A stretch of 64,000 bases of DNA from Phytoseiulus persimilis (lineage: Eukaryota; Arthropoda; Arachnida; Mesostigmata; Phytoseiidae). The notes below the pieces were generated by a model. It was not told the DNA's origin and made no database searches. It saw nothing but the letters and a program-made list of their open reading frames with translations. The first letter of the stretch is position 1; every line of letters begins with the position of its first letter. The stretch is from the NCBI GenBank assembly GCA_037576195.1, contig CM075103.1:19282001-19346000 (forward strand), read 5' to 3'. Shown here in pieces: positions 9,411-22,300 of the stretch. Made by a program: the position numbers and the translations under genes.

Positions 9411-12400
9411 GGTTGTGGCCTTTCATGATAAGTCAACTTCCTCTTATAGACGGGCCCCGGTTGAAAGCTCGAACACTAGACGGGCATGACTTCCGATTAT
9501 TGAGTATGAAGTACTCGAAGGCTATTCGAGAAAAATCATACATTGGGGAGACTTGAATGGCTTTGTGAAAAGAGCAAAATCAAACTCAATTCATAAAACG
9601 GCGCTCAAACTCGCCCGACAACTTTGCGCTCAAAAATCGATACCAATATTTACCAATTATACAGATCATCGCAACAGAAGTAGAATTCACGCCTGCCTGT
9701 CCTGAGCCCACCCGTTCAGATCGAGGGTCGCGCTATTATTTGAAACTTGTGCACGTGAAGGAAATCGCGTTCAAGAGACCGACAAGAAGTTTGCCAAGAA
9801 GTTTCTGACCTTCGAGAGCAGGCCCGAATTAATTTCCTGATCCAGTCGTGAAAACTCACAAGGATCGCATAAAATTGAACGCTCCAATACAAGGTGACAG
9901 CTCAAGACAAATCGGTCTTCATTGGTCAGCACGCGGCTTCTGATGACGAAGCTGGAAACAAAACTCCCGGCAAGGTGACGAATTCATGTCCGCTCCCACA
10001 CTGTGGGCAGACTGTCGCGTTACTTGCGCAACGTGTTTCACACGCTTGCATCCGAATCCGCGGACCCACCCTTCCACAATGTGCCAGCGTGCTTACCCTT
10101 ACCCTTGCCCTCACCATTCTCCTCTCTCAATCGAGGAGGAGTGGGGCGCCCGACCACGAGCAGCGATCCACGAGCACCATTGGGAGGTGTTGCGTGAGGA
10201 TCGGTCAGTGACTTGCCGCTGCCGGTTATCGACAGAGCGAACCGACTGATTCTATCCGAGTCGAGAAGCGAGTGAGTGAGGAGAGCTATTTACAACATTG
10301 GCTTACGACGAAAGTGCTTGACGTTTTTTACGTGTTCGTCGACCGCTTGTGTTCGAAAACCCAGAGATCATTTTCACGGAGACGAAAAACTGTGAAAAAC
10401 ATTCGTGACAATCGACAACGCGGAACTCTTTGTGTTTCGGGATAGTCATCAAGATAATCCAGTGCTAGCGCCATTGCGGAACATTCACACGACTCTGGAT
10501 TGGCTTACTTAAGGTAAATCATCAGAATACCCTTCACACCATCTCATTTGCTCCCAGTAGAAACGCAGGTGAACGTATACATCGATTCAGATCCCATGCC
10601 GCTCAGATAGGATGCGCTAGCGAGCTCGAGGTTTGGATCCCACAAGATCTGACCAATATTGAGATGGCGGACCGGCGCCAAGCAGGCGTTCACTTGTCGC
10701 CTTCCGCGCGCCAGAGAACATGACCAGGACGAGAAGAAACATGACCTCGACCAGGACAGTTGTCCCCTGATGGAAACTTACAGTGGCATACTATTCGAAC
10801 ACTCCTCGAGGGAAGAGGGACAAGACCGATCTTCCGAACTTTGGGATCTTCATCTGTTCCCTTCGAGCGTTGCACAAGTTCTGCTGGCTTCTGTAGGTGT
10901 CTTTCGGGTGCTGCCGATGTTGGCAGCAGCGACACAGTCGTTGTTGTCGTTTTCAAGGTTACGCCAGTGTTTTTTGTTCGCTTCCCGAACAGCTAAGTTG
11001 TCCAAAAGCCAGCAGACCGATCGTTCCAGGTAGAATTCGGCGAAACGTTCGTGCTGGAATCCGCCGTTCGTGCGTTATATTTTTCCTGGTCTCCGTTGGC
11101 CGGTCACAGTGGCAACGATGCTGAAACGGCATGCAGAAGAGAAAACAATTTCGAGGCAGTTTCTGTAGTAGTCGCTTGTCAACCGTCGGCTATAAGCTCC
11201 AGGGCATCGACGTTCCTTTCGCGTTGTTCAACGTCTGTCAAGAAGAAGCTGGCTATCTACGGCGCTTTCGTTCCTTATCTTTCGACCTCGATTGGAGAGT
11301 TGAACAGCGTTATTATACGCTCGGAGAGATTGTTGCGAGAGCGGCTCTAGCGATTGCTGTCCGCGGTCGCCGTCGCCACAGAGGCATTGTCATCGGATAC
11401 ATCCTCTTTCCGTATTCTCTCCTCGGATTTCGTTAGCATTTCGTCGGATCACGATCGAGCCCTGTTGAATGTTCTCAACAGACCTCGTGAAGAAGACGGA
11501 TGGGGCGTCGTAATATGGAAAACTCTCCGAAAATGTTCACCGAATCGTCGCCGGCGCCGCCACTCGAGAGTTGTCGTCGAACGCGCTCGATTCCAATGTC
11601 TGCATCCTCGATCGCAGTCCAAAGACTTAAGGAAGATGGCGTGCTTGAGGTTTTTAGGCCATTCCTGATCTCGCCACCCCAATGACGTCACCCGTTCCTA
11701 GAATCAAAACAAACTCCGCTTCTACGCTGATCACATCGAGTTGGCCGTCGGACCCGCGGAAACGGCGACATAATTTCGATTGGAGACAGTCACAACAATC
11801 ACAGGTGGAGAATACGCTGAACTCCCAGGGGACCGATTCGGCCGTGTCCGTAAGAACCGGGCTCGCTCGATGAATAATCCTCGGCGGCTGCCTGGAATGG
11901 AAGACGCGAAGCTCGACCCGGAATCTTTCTTTCGATAGTATAGCTGGCCGATGGGGAATGCTGTGCAGCGAGTTCGTGGAGGACACGCCATGGAGCCGCT
12001 TACAGCACTTGTAGCAGACACCGTTTCTCATCCGTCGGTTGGAATGCGTTGTCAAGTTGTCAGCATGACGCTGTAATCGTCTGCTTGACCAATGACCGTA
12101 AGGCACACCGTTGGATGGGAAGATCTGGGGACTTGGAATTAGCTCATCTAGAAAATCACGGAATACCTTGCACGAACTCGGCTTTCGCAAGCTAGGCTTG
12201 GCTTTCTTAGAATTCGTTTCGCTGTCGACTTTCCGCTCGACTCAGCGGGATTAAGGTGGTTCGCTTGTCTTGGATGTAGGAGAAAATACGGATTATCATT
12301 CGATTGCTTACTCGCCCTCCACGGTGCCAAGGTTGACTCATGCAATGACTTGACGTGAGCTGCGGTAACCGCAGCCGCTCCGCTGGACGCTCGAAGTGGT

Positions 12401-15400
12401 CTGTAACGGTGTATCCACGAGTCTGGCGTAAGCGATCTGTACGGAATGAATGGGAGTCGCAAAAAACGGAGTATTCCTGTCTCGTCCACTCCCGGTGAAC
12501 TCCAGCGAGCGGGAGATCCCTTTTGTTCTTGCTGCACTCCTTGTTTGAGACGCCTCAACAGCTCCGTCCTTGTCGTCTGCGACGGAGACGGCCTGGATTC
12601 GATCTCTCGGACTCGCGTCAAATGTTCATCGGTTTGACACCGCGCTCTTTAGCTTGGAACTATCCATTCGTAGCCGGAGCTGCTCGATGTTTTGCTTTCG
12701 CTGTAGCGCTCAGCGGACATTCAATCCTGTGGCGATTCTGTCGGCTATCGATGTGCTGTGATCTTTGAACTTTACAGCCCAACCGCGCCGACAAGTGCCT
12801 TACTTAGTCGAGCGGACAGACTACTTGTCAGACTGACGGCTCGGGATCGAGGATACGGATCCCCGAGCTGGGGACGATCGGGCACCGCGCGACGACGCAG
12901 GTGTTTTCAGCCTCGTTCGTAGTTTGAATCCACCGGTCGCTGGTCGACCTCATCTCGATCGCGTCGTTCTCAAGCGGTCAGAATCGAGCTCCGAATCATT
13001 TTGTGAAATCACCGACCTTGAGCAGTGTGAGCACTCGAGGCAAAAATGAAATGGAGGAGATCGACGATGCTTGTGGTATGTGTCCGCTGTCGGGCTAGAC
13101 GCCGCCACGAGTTTCCATGGAGGGCTCCGAACCCGCTCTCAGATGAAAACATTCAAGGCTCCATCTTCAAAGCTTCATCGATTCGGGAATTCAACCGGAG
13201 GGAAGAAGTCTCCGTTGTAAACAAATATTGCAAGGAGGTTCCAATTCGGACTTCGCCAGCTTGACGGATAGTTGTCGCCCACAGTCTTCTATCGGCTCGC
13301 GGGAAGACAGCGGCGGAAAGGTCCGTGGTCAGCGAAGCGGTCGGAAGGAACACACTGCCCGGACTCTGATCAGTCGCCCGAAGCAGCACGCGAATCCGCC
13401 CAGCCGCGTGTCGTTTATCTGAATTCACTCAAAACGGGCACTCTGAAGCTCGAACTCAGCTTCGGAAGAGCCATCTCATGTATTCTCTCCCTTATCCCGT
13501 TCTTTTCTTGTAGCTATAGACCTGTCGTGAGCTCAAACGTTCCTCGCTCCCACCTGTAACGCTCAGACACCCTACGTTTCTCGGGTTCCTCGGACGTCCG
13601 GAGAGGAAACCGACTCCGCCTTTCGAGTGCTCGGAACAACGAATTTCCTTCCAGCTTTGGAGTTGGATTGACGATTATTTCGCTCGCGAACTCACCGAGT
13701 TTTCGCCGCGGAAACCCGGAGCCTGAGATTTGGCCCGTTCTTTTACCAGAGAGATTTTTCTTCTTTCTCTCGGTAACCGAATCTGTCGAACAGCATTCCG
13801 GACTCATCCCGAACGAACGTCTCTGGTATGCTAGGAGCGCTGAGTTACCGTGATGATTCAGCTTCGACGGTTGCGGCAGCACTCCCGGGCAGACCCCATC
13901 GAATCGTGCTCTGCTTCTACAAACTCAGAGTCGTGAAAACGATTTTCCATCGTCGAGTCGCGCCATTGAGTTTGTTCTCAAACAAATCAAAATGAGTTCA
14001 GAGAGGACTAACAAGGACTACGATCGAGCTCGCTTTCGAATCTCCTCCGGGGAGGATTTGCCTAAAAGCCCGCTGGCCGGCCGGCTGAGGAACGAACGAA
14101 AGAAAGAAGTAGTATCAACGAACCAAGGATCTGGCGAGTAATATGCATAAATTCCCAAACGAGGGGGGATGGCAAAATTCGAATAATCCTCCAGATCCTC
14201 AGATAATGGTCTCTGGGCACGTATTCTGGTGCGCTCGTGGCGGCTGTCCCATCCTTTGAGATCTTCCACGAGCCGGCTGACCAGCGACGGCCCGCTGGAA
14301 CGTTCGCCCGCCGATCCTACTATACGAGGGAACGTATCTCGTAATTATGACGAACATCGGGACACCACGCGGACGATGCGAGACGTGACGGCGGGAAGGA
14401 AGTGATCGTCCACGGAATATGCGAACGCCCGCTCGGAGTTCGAATGGCGCCGCCTGAGATCGAAACGAGACGCAGCGGATTGAACATTGAGAATGTCATC
14501 GATTCTGCGAATTCCAACCAAACAACAGAACGATCACAGCGACGGGTGACCGGAACAAGTGGAGACGCCTCGATCCTGGAAAATTCCAGGATCGACCCTC
14601 CGGTTGCAGATCCACATGGTACGCTCATTTTTCCGCCGATCATTCTCGCCATCGTTGTTGAACTCGAGGGCATTGCGGATTCCGGGAACCGAAGCTTGTT
14701 TGCTCAAAACTGTTCGCTCGCGAAAACGCCCGTGGAGTTCACATTTCGAAAACTCAACAATGAACGACGGTTCTACCCGAGTGCGGTAGCGAAAACATCT
14801 GATGGCTTCGATGAGTTGCCACAGAACGTTTGAATCTCCGAAAAATCGATTCCAACGAAACTGAACCAACAAGAAACCGCCAGGCTTCCGCTGTGCTCCG
14901 CTCTTCTCACCTTCGATCGGATCCCGTTGCAAGCAGGCGAAAAGTCCTGCAACTGATGTCGTTTCGTTCGAAAATCATCGTGCGAGAGCAAAGAGCTGCC
15001 GACTTTCCTCACTAGCTGAGTGAGTGACATAGTGCTGCCGAGCACTGGGTCCCAAGCAAATCGTCCCCAGGGATGCGTTGTTGTTGACTAGGAGCGCTAC
15101 TCTACGCAACAACTTTTCAGTTTTTCCCCGTCTGCTCCAGAGCTTTTTGCTTCGTCACGGCTCGGCTCAAGGAGGGGGCGGGGGGTTGGGGGTGGCGAAC
15201 ACAACGGGCTTGAGGGAAGGACAGGAGAGGCCTTGCACGACACCCCACCCGATTTTAACAAGATTGATCCCGTGCGCACGGGAGCGCATTTGCAAGTCAT
15301 CCATCCGAGCGTTCATTCATCCTCCCCCTCATGCGTGGCTCCCCACCTCCATCCATCAGCTGCATGCAGCCACCACAGGTTTCCGAAAAAGGAGCCCTCG

Positions 15401-16106
15401 CAACAGTTTGAAATTCTGACAACAAAAGTCCGTTCTGAGGAAGAAAAAGTCTCATCGAGCGATTCCCGACCGCGACCCGGTCACTCGGTCGAGGAACCCG
15501 GAGACGTTTCCAGCAAGCAAGCTAGGCAAGAGCAGGTCCTGCGCGGTGGGAGAGCCCGTTCTTCCGGCGATCATCCGGAAAAAGTAACGGGGGAGCAGCG
15601 GATGCACGCAGTTGCTTTTCCGCATCTTATGAGTATAGTGAGCGGACGTAACGAGGGAGAGAATAGAGAGCCCAGTCCTAGGGACCTAGTTCGAGGTGGA
15701 GGGCGAATTATTCGCGAGTCGAGACCTTCCACCGAGTTGGAAAGAAGAGTACCCATCCGGATGTGACGGCATGTCACCAGGGAAACGGAGAGAGAGTTCC
15801 GATGAAACCCACCGGAAGCATTTTCAGAGGCAAATCGCGAACATCGTATGCGCTCGGAAGAAGATCTGAGACAGAGGTTTCCCTTGTCGGGACATCGCCG
15901 TCTCGTATTCGTTGTGCAGGGATGATTTCGCCTCCAATGTATGCTATCAAGGAAGCCGGACCAAATTTGGATAATCTCGACGATGTACAATTAGCGTAAC
16001 TCGAGAATCTTCACTCGTATTAGAGTTTCCTCCACAAGGACCGACCGGATACGCTCTGTCTCATCGGGGATTCATTGCCGTTGCTAATTATTCTCGGCTC
16101 GTTATC
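9411..16106. other. no confident gene
   Basis: Both strands carry open frames up to about 178 codons (minus 11654-12190; plus 15233-15766), in line with chance. The stretch is near 50% GC with scattered pyrimidine-rich acceptor-like tracts, but I could not chain exons or recognise a domain. A G-rich run at 15171-15195 is noted separately. Confidence 0.5.
15171..15195 (+). other. G-rich tract with quadruplex potential
   Basis: Four G-runs (GGAGGGGGCG GGGGGTTGGG GGTGG) satisfy the G3+N1-7 pattern. It may form a quadruplex on the plus strand; its function is unknown. Confidence 0.6.
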
Positions 16107-16346
16107 GTGACAATGTTATTCGGAGCTCAGAAATTCGGAGGGGAAAACGCCCTCCAAAAGGAGAACAACGAGGAGGAACATTCCGACTTATTCAGATTTC
16201 TCGGCGTTCCCGCAGCGATCGTTTCGAAGTTCATAGTTCCGAACGACTCCCTCGATTCTCAGAAGACCCCCTTCCATGAGACGTTAGAGCGGTGGCTGCG
16301 CTCCTTGGCGAGACGTTCTAGAACGTGGACTATTAGCGTTCAATAG
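16107..16346 (+). CDS. weak candidate coding segment
   Basis: ATG-initiated 79-codon frame, acidic then basic (KENNEEEHSDLFRFLGVP and ERWLRSLARRS parts), with purine-first codons over most of its length. There is no clear splice donor, and an open minus frame (16333-16731) abuts it. No family recognised. Confidence 0.2.
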   Translation: MTMLFGAQKFGGENALQKENNEEEHSDLFRFLGVPAAIVSKFIVPNDSLDSQKTPFHETLERWLRSLARRSRTWTISVQ

Positions 16347-19300
16347 AGCGAATGCTTCTTCTTTCCTTCCGGAATATATTTCCCCGCGCTTCAACGAGCC
16401 ATCGGATCGGATCTCCGACAGCTCGAGAATTGATTTCTGAGACTCGTAGACTCCTCGAAAAGCAGCGTTCTGTAGCGATTCGTGGGAAGAGCTCCAACAC
16501 TTTGGTGGCTTCAACTGCTTGCCAACGCTCGTCCGGCAGACCGAATGCTTTCAGCTCCGAGAACGATGCTCGAAGAAACTTCGCCCCGAAGAGTTGACTC
16601 ACCGCGAGATCGTGGATCGGGGAGCCAATTCTGGTGTTCAGCACCTGATCCGGAGAACTGGGCCTGGAAGTCGTTTTGAGCTCTGCTCTTGTGACTTTCG
16701 AACGGGACTCAAACGGAAACAGAAGCTCCAAGCCAGCTCAGACCTAGTATGCTCTGAGCTCAGCCCTTCTATCCGCAGCGAAGAGCTCAGATTACGCGCA
16801 GAACGTCTGGATCATGGAATTTGAAACTGGGAGGAATCGTGCCGGTCCGCGAGCCGACGATGGAACAGGTTTCTATTTATAGACACTAACGGTCGTGCAT
16901 AGAATGTGTACACTTGAGCACATGTATTCACAGAGAAAGATGGCTTGACCACACCCTATGCCCACAGTGCATAGGAGGTGTCGTGGAGATTCGACCGTGC
17001 CACTAAATCGGCGGCGAGAATTTAGCGATACTCCCCGCAAACAGAATTCCGTAACTGCTGCTCGTGTTCAACTGAGCATCCAATTCGATGATCGAGGAAG
17101 ATCGGACGTGCCCATGGAAGCTTCCGGTAGAAACTAACAAACAACCTGGTTCCAAAGTAGCAGATCTCGAGAAAATCCGAATTTGCATACGGAACTAGCA
17201 ATTCGAGTCGGATGAGCCCGCTCGCATTGCGAACAGCTCGAAGGAGGCAAAGATAGCGATTCAGAAGGAAAAGTTGCTTCGAGAATAATTGGCTCTCGAA
17301 TCGGAAGCCGTCACCGGTCGGGTGTGTCACCAGCAATCTAACGAGACCTCGCCAGTGGGATTATTGCAGTGTTTAGCTGTTGGAATCACCATATGCATCA
17401 GCTGGCTGTACGCGTGCTTCGCTCGGGCTGTAGCTTCGGTGCAGGATGCTGCTGATGCTGAGAAAGGGGTGCATGCAAAGCCTAAGATTATAATGTATTA
17501 GGTTTTCAGCACCCCTTCCTTAATTGGGACAGCTCCATTTTCTCTGGCCTGTCGCTACCAAAGCTCCTAATTCGCTCATTCTGTTCTCCTACACTCGTTT
17601 GCTGCGCAGCCGCTGTTAATGACTTTGACATCCATGACCATGGAAGTTTTCTCAGCGAAGAAATGCGTGTCCCGCTCCGAGCATCGGCTGGGGTGCGAAT
17701 CAGCGGTAGGAGGGGAATGGGCAGGAAAAAATCCAACGGGGTGTCCTTCATGGCACTCAGGAGACGACGGATCGAGTGAGTCTATGTCGGAACACCGGCC
17801 TCGTATCCACAGTTTACGTTCCTTACCCTGCTTTCTCACACATGCCCGACCCTCTTAATTTTGTTCATTTGTGGCCCCTGATGCTTTCCCTCCTGAATAT
17901 CATGAGGATCGACTTCTTGAACGAGTTGTCCGCTAATTCTCTCGGACGAGTCGAACGGACAGACGAGTTCAGCTGAGAGACATGCGTCGCTCGGTCGGGA
18001 CAGAATATCGAACGGGCGAGCGTTCTCTTGTTATCGAAGCTGGTCGGTCAACGTTAGCCCAACTCAGCTGAACAAACTCCGGCATCTCTCGGTGACGCTT
18101 GAAACGCCTGGAAGTAGTGAATTCTCCCATGCTTGCCGGACAGAATGTGAGAGTCCTGAGTCCCGGACGCTCCGTGTGAACACTGGTCCCTTCCTCCGGC
18201 TCACTCTCCAAGAGACCGTTCATGAGCTTCGCTGTCATCTCCATCGCGTCCACGAGCCCACTATTCGATCGTTTTCCGATGATTATACCCCTCACCCAGA
18301 ACGTCGTCCACTATGCTAGAGCAACGAAATTTTTTCGTGAGATCTACTCCGGCATGAGCCCGATGAAAACGGGAATGGACACCTTGCTCCCTGCCTCCCG
18401 CTCAACAGCCGGGTACGTGAAAGTGGTACACCATGCCCGATCGGATTTCGGGTGCCGTTGAATCTGGTGACTTGCGAGGCGCCCTCAGTGTCGACCTTGA
18501 AAATTTCACTCCAGATCCGGCGAACGGTGCGGCAGTCGAACGAACACTATGTTCAATAGCGCAGTCAGTGGTTTCTGACTATCAGAAGGGCTACGCAGAA
18601 CAGAAGCCAGATGATCTTCTGATGTGGCCTCGAGTTCTCTGTACCGGCCTCTTCCATTTGCTGTGCCTGTCCACAACTATGTCAGCCATTAGCCCCTCCT
18701 CATTACTATCGTGGTTTCCGGCAAATACTACGGTCTGGGAGACTGAAGACAGAGAGACTGATTGAGCGAATCAGTGACGGAGACCGGCGAGGCGTCAGGC
18801 GGCAAGGTAAGCCCATTGGGACGGGATTTTCATTCTCGTGGCCCGCGGATCCCTGAGCATTCGGCGCCAAATACATTATGTTAATTGACTAATTAATGAG
18901 GACTAATCAATCCGCGATAACACGATCATGGAGTCCCACTTTCTTCTCGTAACTATTGATAGATTCCGCTGCCAGCAATGATTGGGGAGCCGCGCCGATC
19001 CGCCTCAGTTCCGTTATCTATCTCCAGTTTGGAACAAGGCTCCGAATGTCGAGTCTCACTAATCCGAGACTCGTTCGGGTACAGCTCCATTCATCTTCCT
19101 CTTTTCCTCAAAAGGATTGGACCGGCATGCTCTCGAATGGATTTAGCATTTTCTCTCATTCGCCACTCGTCTCCACTGTCACTTCACCGTTGGACGAGTC
19201 TTTGTTGTTGTACTTCGCCCGTCACAACAATCGTCATATCGTTCACCTGATTTAATATCCAGCCAACGGAGAACGACATTGATCGAGGATCGAAGGCAGC

Positions 19301-22300
19301 TGGAACCTGGCGACTAACCAACCGCGGCGCAATGATGACGAGGGAAGAATAAGCGAAAACCACTTGAACGGGCTCATTACTGAGACACGTCAGACTCTAG
19401 AAACGCCGAGAGGTGCTCTGGGAGAGGTTCCAGAGAAGACTCGTTGATTTATTGACCTTTATCCTTGATCCACCGTGAAGAGGATCGGAAGCATGCCGGA
19501 TTGACAAGCTGCCGGGATAGCTCTCCGTCCCCTCACACGCGTTTGCTTGGAGACTACGGTGGCAAAAATCGATGGCGCAACCCGGGATATCCATGGAACA
19601 CAGGGTCCGCAAAAGTGATTCCAGTAGTTTTGACAGGTCAGTCTGTTAGTGAAGGAGCGTCGATCGGCTTGATCTCTCACTTGTCTCTCGTTGTTCCTGT
19701 GTTGATCGAAGTTGGCTGACTCCCCAAAGCCACGGCTCACTCGATCAGTTATCCAACGATCCGTGTGGATGCTTCCCCGCCTGCGCGATCGCTGGCTCGT
19801 CCGCTCAGCTGCCCGGTGACGTAGTTCCCTCGCTTAACGGTTCTGTTTGCCTGACGACTCCTGCCTTGTCGATCGCCTTGATCCCACGACTCGGCATACC
19901 AAAGTCGAGAACCATCGAAGCGTCCAGCCACTTCTGCTGCAGTGCTCGAAACATGGGTTCCAAAAGGCTCACAGAGCGACGAGAAGACAGGCTCGCGCTC
20001 GAGAGGACAGCAACAGACAGACAGACGCGGAGACGGAGCTCAAGCGAGATATATTTTGAGGCGGGTCCAGGTTCTTGGACGGATGCAGGGGATGCTTTCT
20101 AGTTTAATTCGAGCCGAAATCTAGTCGAATCCCATCTCAGTCAGGTTGGGAACGATCCTAGCGGTATGGAAGGCTTTGGGTTGAGACGTAGCCACCCACA
20201 ATTCAGTCCGCCTCAATCTCTCAATCGAACTCACTGCACTTGCGAGTCTGGAGTTTCCCCTTAATCCTCCTTCGTTTCCCTTCCCCTTCTCACTCTCTCC
20301 CCTCCTCTCTCTTCCACTCCATTGCTTGCTCACCACCCTCTCCAATTTTTACACCACGCTTCCCGCTTCTTCTCTCGCACATGGCTTCATGAGTTGAGAC
20401 TGAATGAAGACTTCGAGCAGAAGTTCGGACGCGAGTACGGTGGAGAGAGCATACGACACACTTCGGCGCGTGCAGCTCATCAGAATTCGAATCGTAATAA
20501 TCACCCGGCAGCGCCTCGTCACCGGTACTCGAACAAGGCTCTCGAGTCGTAGCTGCGACCGTCGTGCCTTTGAACCATGTCTCGGAATGATGCGATAGGA
20601 TCAATGGTAACGAGGTAGCGAGCAGCCGGGACACCCAAGTAGAAACCCGGCACGATCTCACGCGACTTGTATTATGCAAAGTTTTTGCCTGGGCTTGAAG
20701 TCTCCTTTCAGCGGGAGGAATTCGAACTCAGTAGTTGGCTTGCGATCAACCGGTGCGAGACACGTGTGAAGAACAGGTTACACTGCGAACGACGACGGAA
20801 GTGAAGAGCTAAAAATAGGAAAAAGGGGGCACGGGATGCTTCTGATCAAACGTCAATGTCCTCTGATACTCGAGCGGGACGACTTGGAATGCTCTTCCAC
20901 GGGAGCATGGTGGTGATCTTCACGGGAGCCACAGCGTCCCCATCAGTGGGAATCCAGTCAAGAAACGTTCATGCGAGTCGCTACGATCGAAGAGCCGACG
21001 CATTCCCGCGGTCTGGCCTGTTCCCAGGCAAACGGATGCATCTGCCCCACGCTTCCCTGGTGGACCGAGTGCCATCTTTAGCCATCGGTAACCAGCTCCA
21101 TTCCGATCTCCAATCATTTCTCCCGAGTGGGATCGAGGGGAGAGTATCAGCGACGGAACGCTCAGCAGACGTAAAACACCAACTGTTTCATGCGTGGTAC
21201 TTTTCCCGTGCCCGCGCATTGACACCCGAATTCCGGAATCCGACCGAGCGTCGACCGGCTCGGGAAACGTACACCGCATCGACAACCGGCGACGTTCGGT
21301 CCCTCTCTCGATGAGCGCCAGACGCCAATCCTCTTGAACTGTACCGCGCAGCCGCTCGTTTCCCTGTCCGTTATTCCGGAGCGATCTCGGCGAACTCACC
21401 ACTGATCCACTTCCCGGCGGTGGTTCGCTCTGCTCACCGAGCCATCAATCCGTCCGAGTATCCTCACCTCCATAGATCGCTCAACCCTTCAATCCTTGGT
21501 GGCCGCTCTCTCTGAATCCGGATGAATTTCTGTGGGATACTCACCAGCGCAGGACCCGCTACTTGGAACAACGAGCGCTCCCTGCCGCGCGATATTTTTT
21601 GTTTTCTCGCTCACCGCCCGACACGCAACTCAAGCAGTGTGTACCAGCAAAAAGCTAGACGGACAGCCGAAAGATAAAACTCCGGAGAAATACATGTAGC
21701 CTACAAGAGTTGTTCTCTCTATTTCAATTCTGACATGCTTATACAAACTACTGCTTTCTTTATACTCTTTCGTCTCATTTCAAACAAAAAACCAGCGGGA
21801 TAGCCACGGCAGCAATCTGAGATCAACCGACAGACGAACGCCAAAACGGATAACAGACAGAATCAGCGAACAGAATCATCGCCTTGTTCGCGGCGGACGA
21901 AGACAGGATTCATCGCTTGCGTTCACAGACGTTCCGTCGGTTTTCCGAGTGAAACGAGACCGAAGCGCATTCTCCGGACCAAAAGTCTCGAATATCAAGT
22001 GAATTTCCTCGTCATCTCTGAAAACAGAGAGTCCTGCTCCATATAATTCCTGCCCAATATTAACACAGTTCGAGGTTCGCGGCTGCATCTTCAGAAATCG
22101 ACGAGGATTGATAGCTTCTTACCAAGGGCCCACAATTCTTTCGAGCCCCGATAAGGCGAGGGGGCCGATCTTGATCAAGGACGCCACGATCGGCAGAGTA
22201 GCTGTTCCGTTCGAGTTCTCGGACAGTAAAGCTTCCCAACTGTTGAGCGGTTACTTCCATCGTGATTCCCGGCCCTCATTTCGGCTGACCGGTCTGGAAT

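Noticed and set aside
11654..12190. Minus-strand open frame of 178 codons
   Set aside because: About one frame of this size is expected by chance in six frames of 64 kb at this composition; no splice or codon-rhythm support.
15233..15766. Plus-strand open frame of 177 codons
   Set aside because: Length compatible with chance; low-complexity Ser/Arg/Glu content and no domain.
16951..16986. Hairpin with a 7-bp perfect stem, considered as a microRNA precursor
   Set aside because: The stem is too short and bulged beyond seven pairs for a typical precursor.
20705..20720. AATTCGAACTC, another reverse B-box-like match
   Set aside because: No T stem or cloverleaf can be drawn around it.
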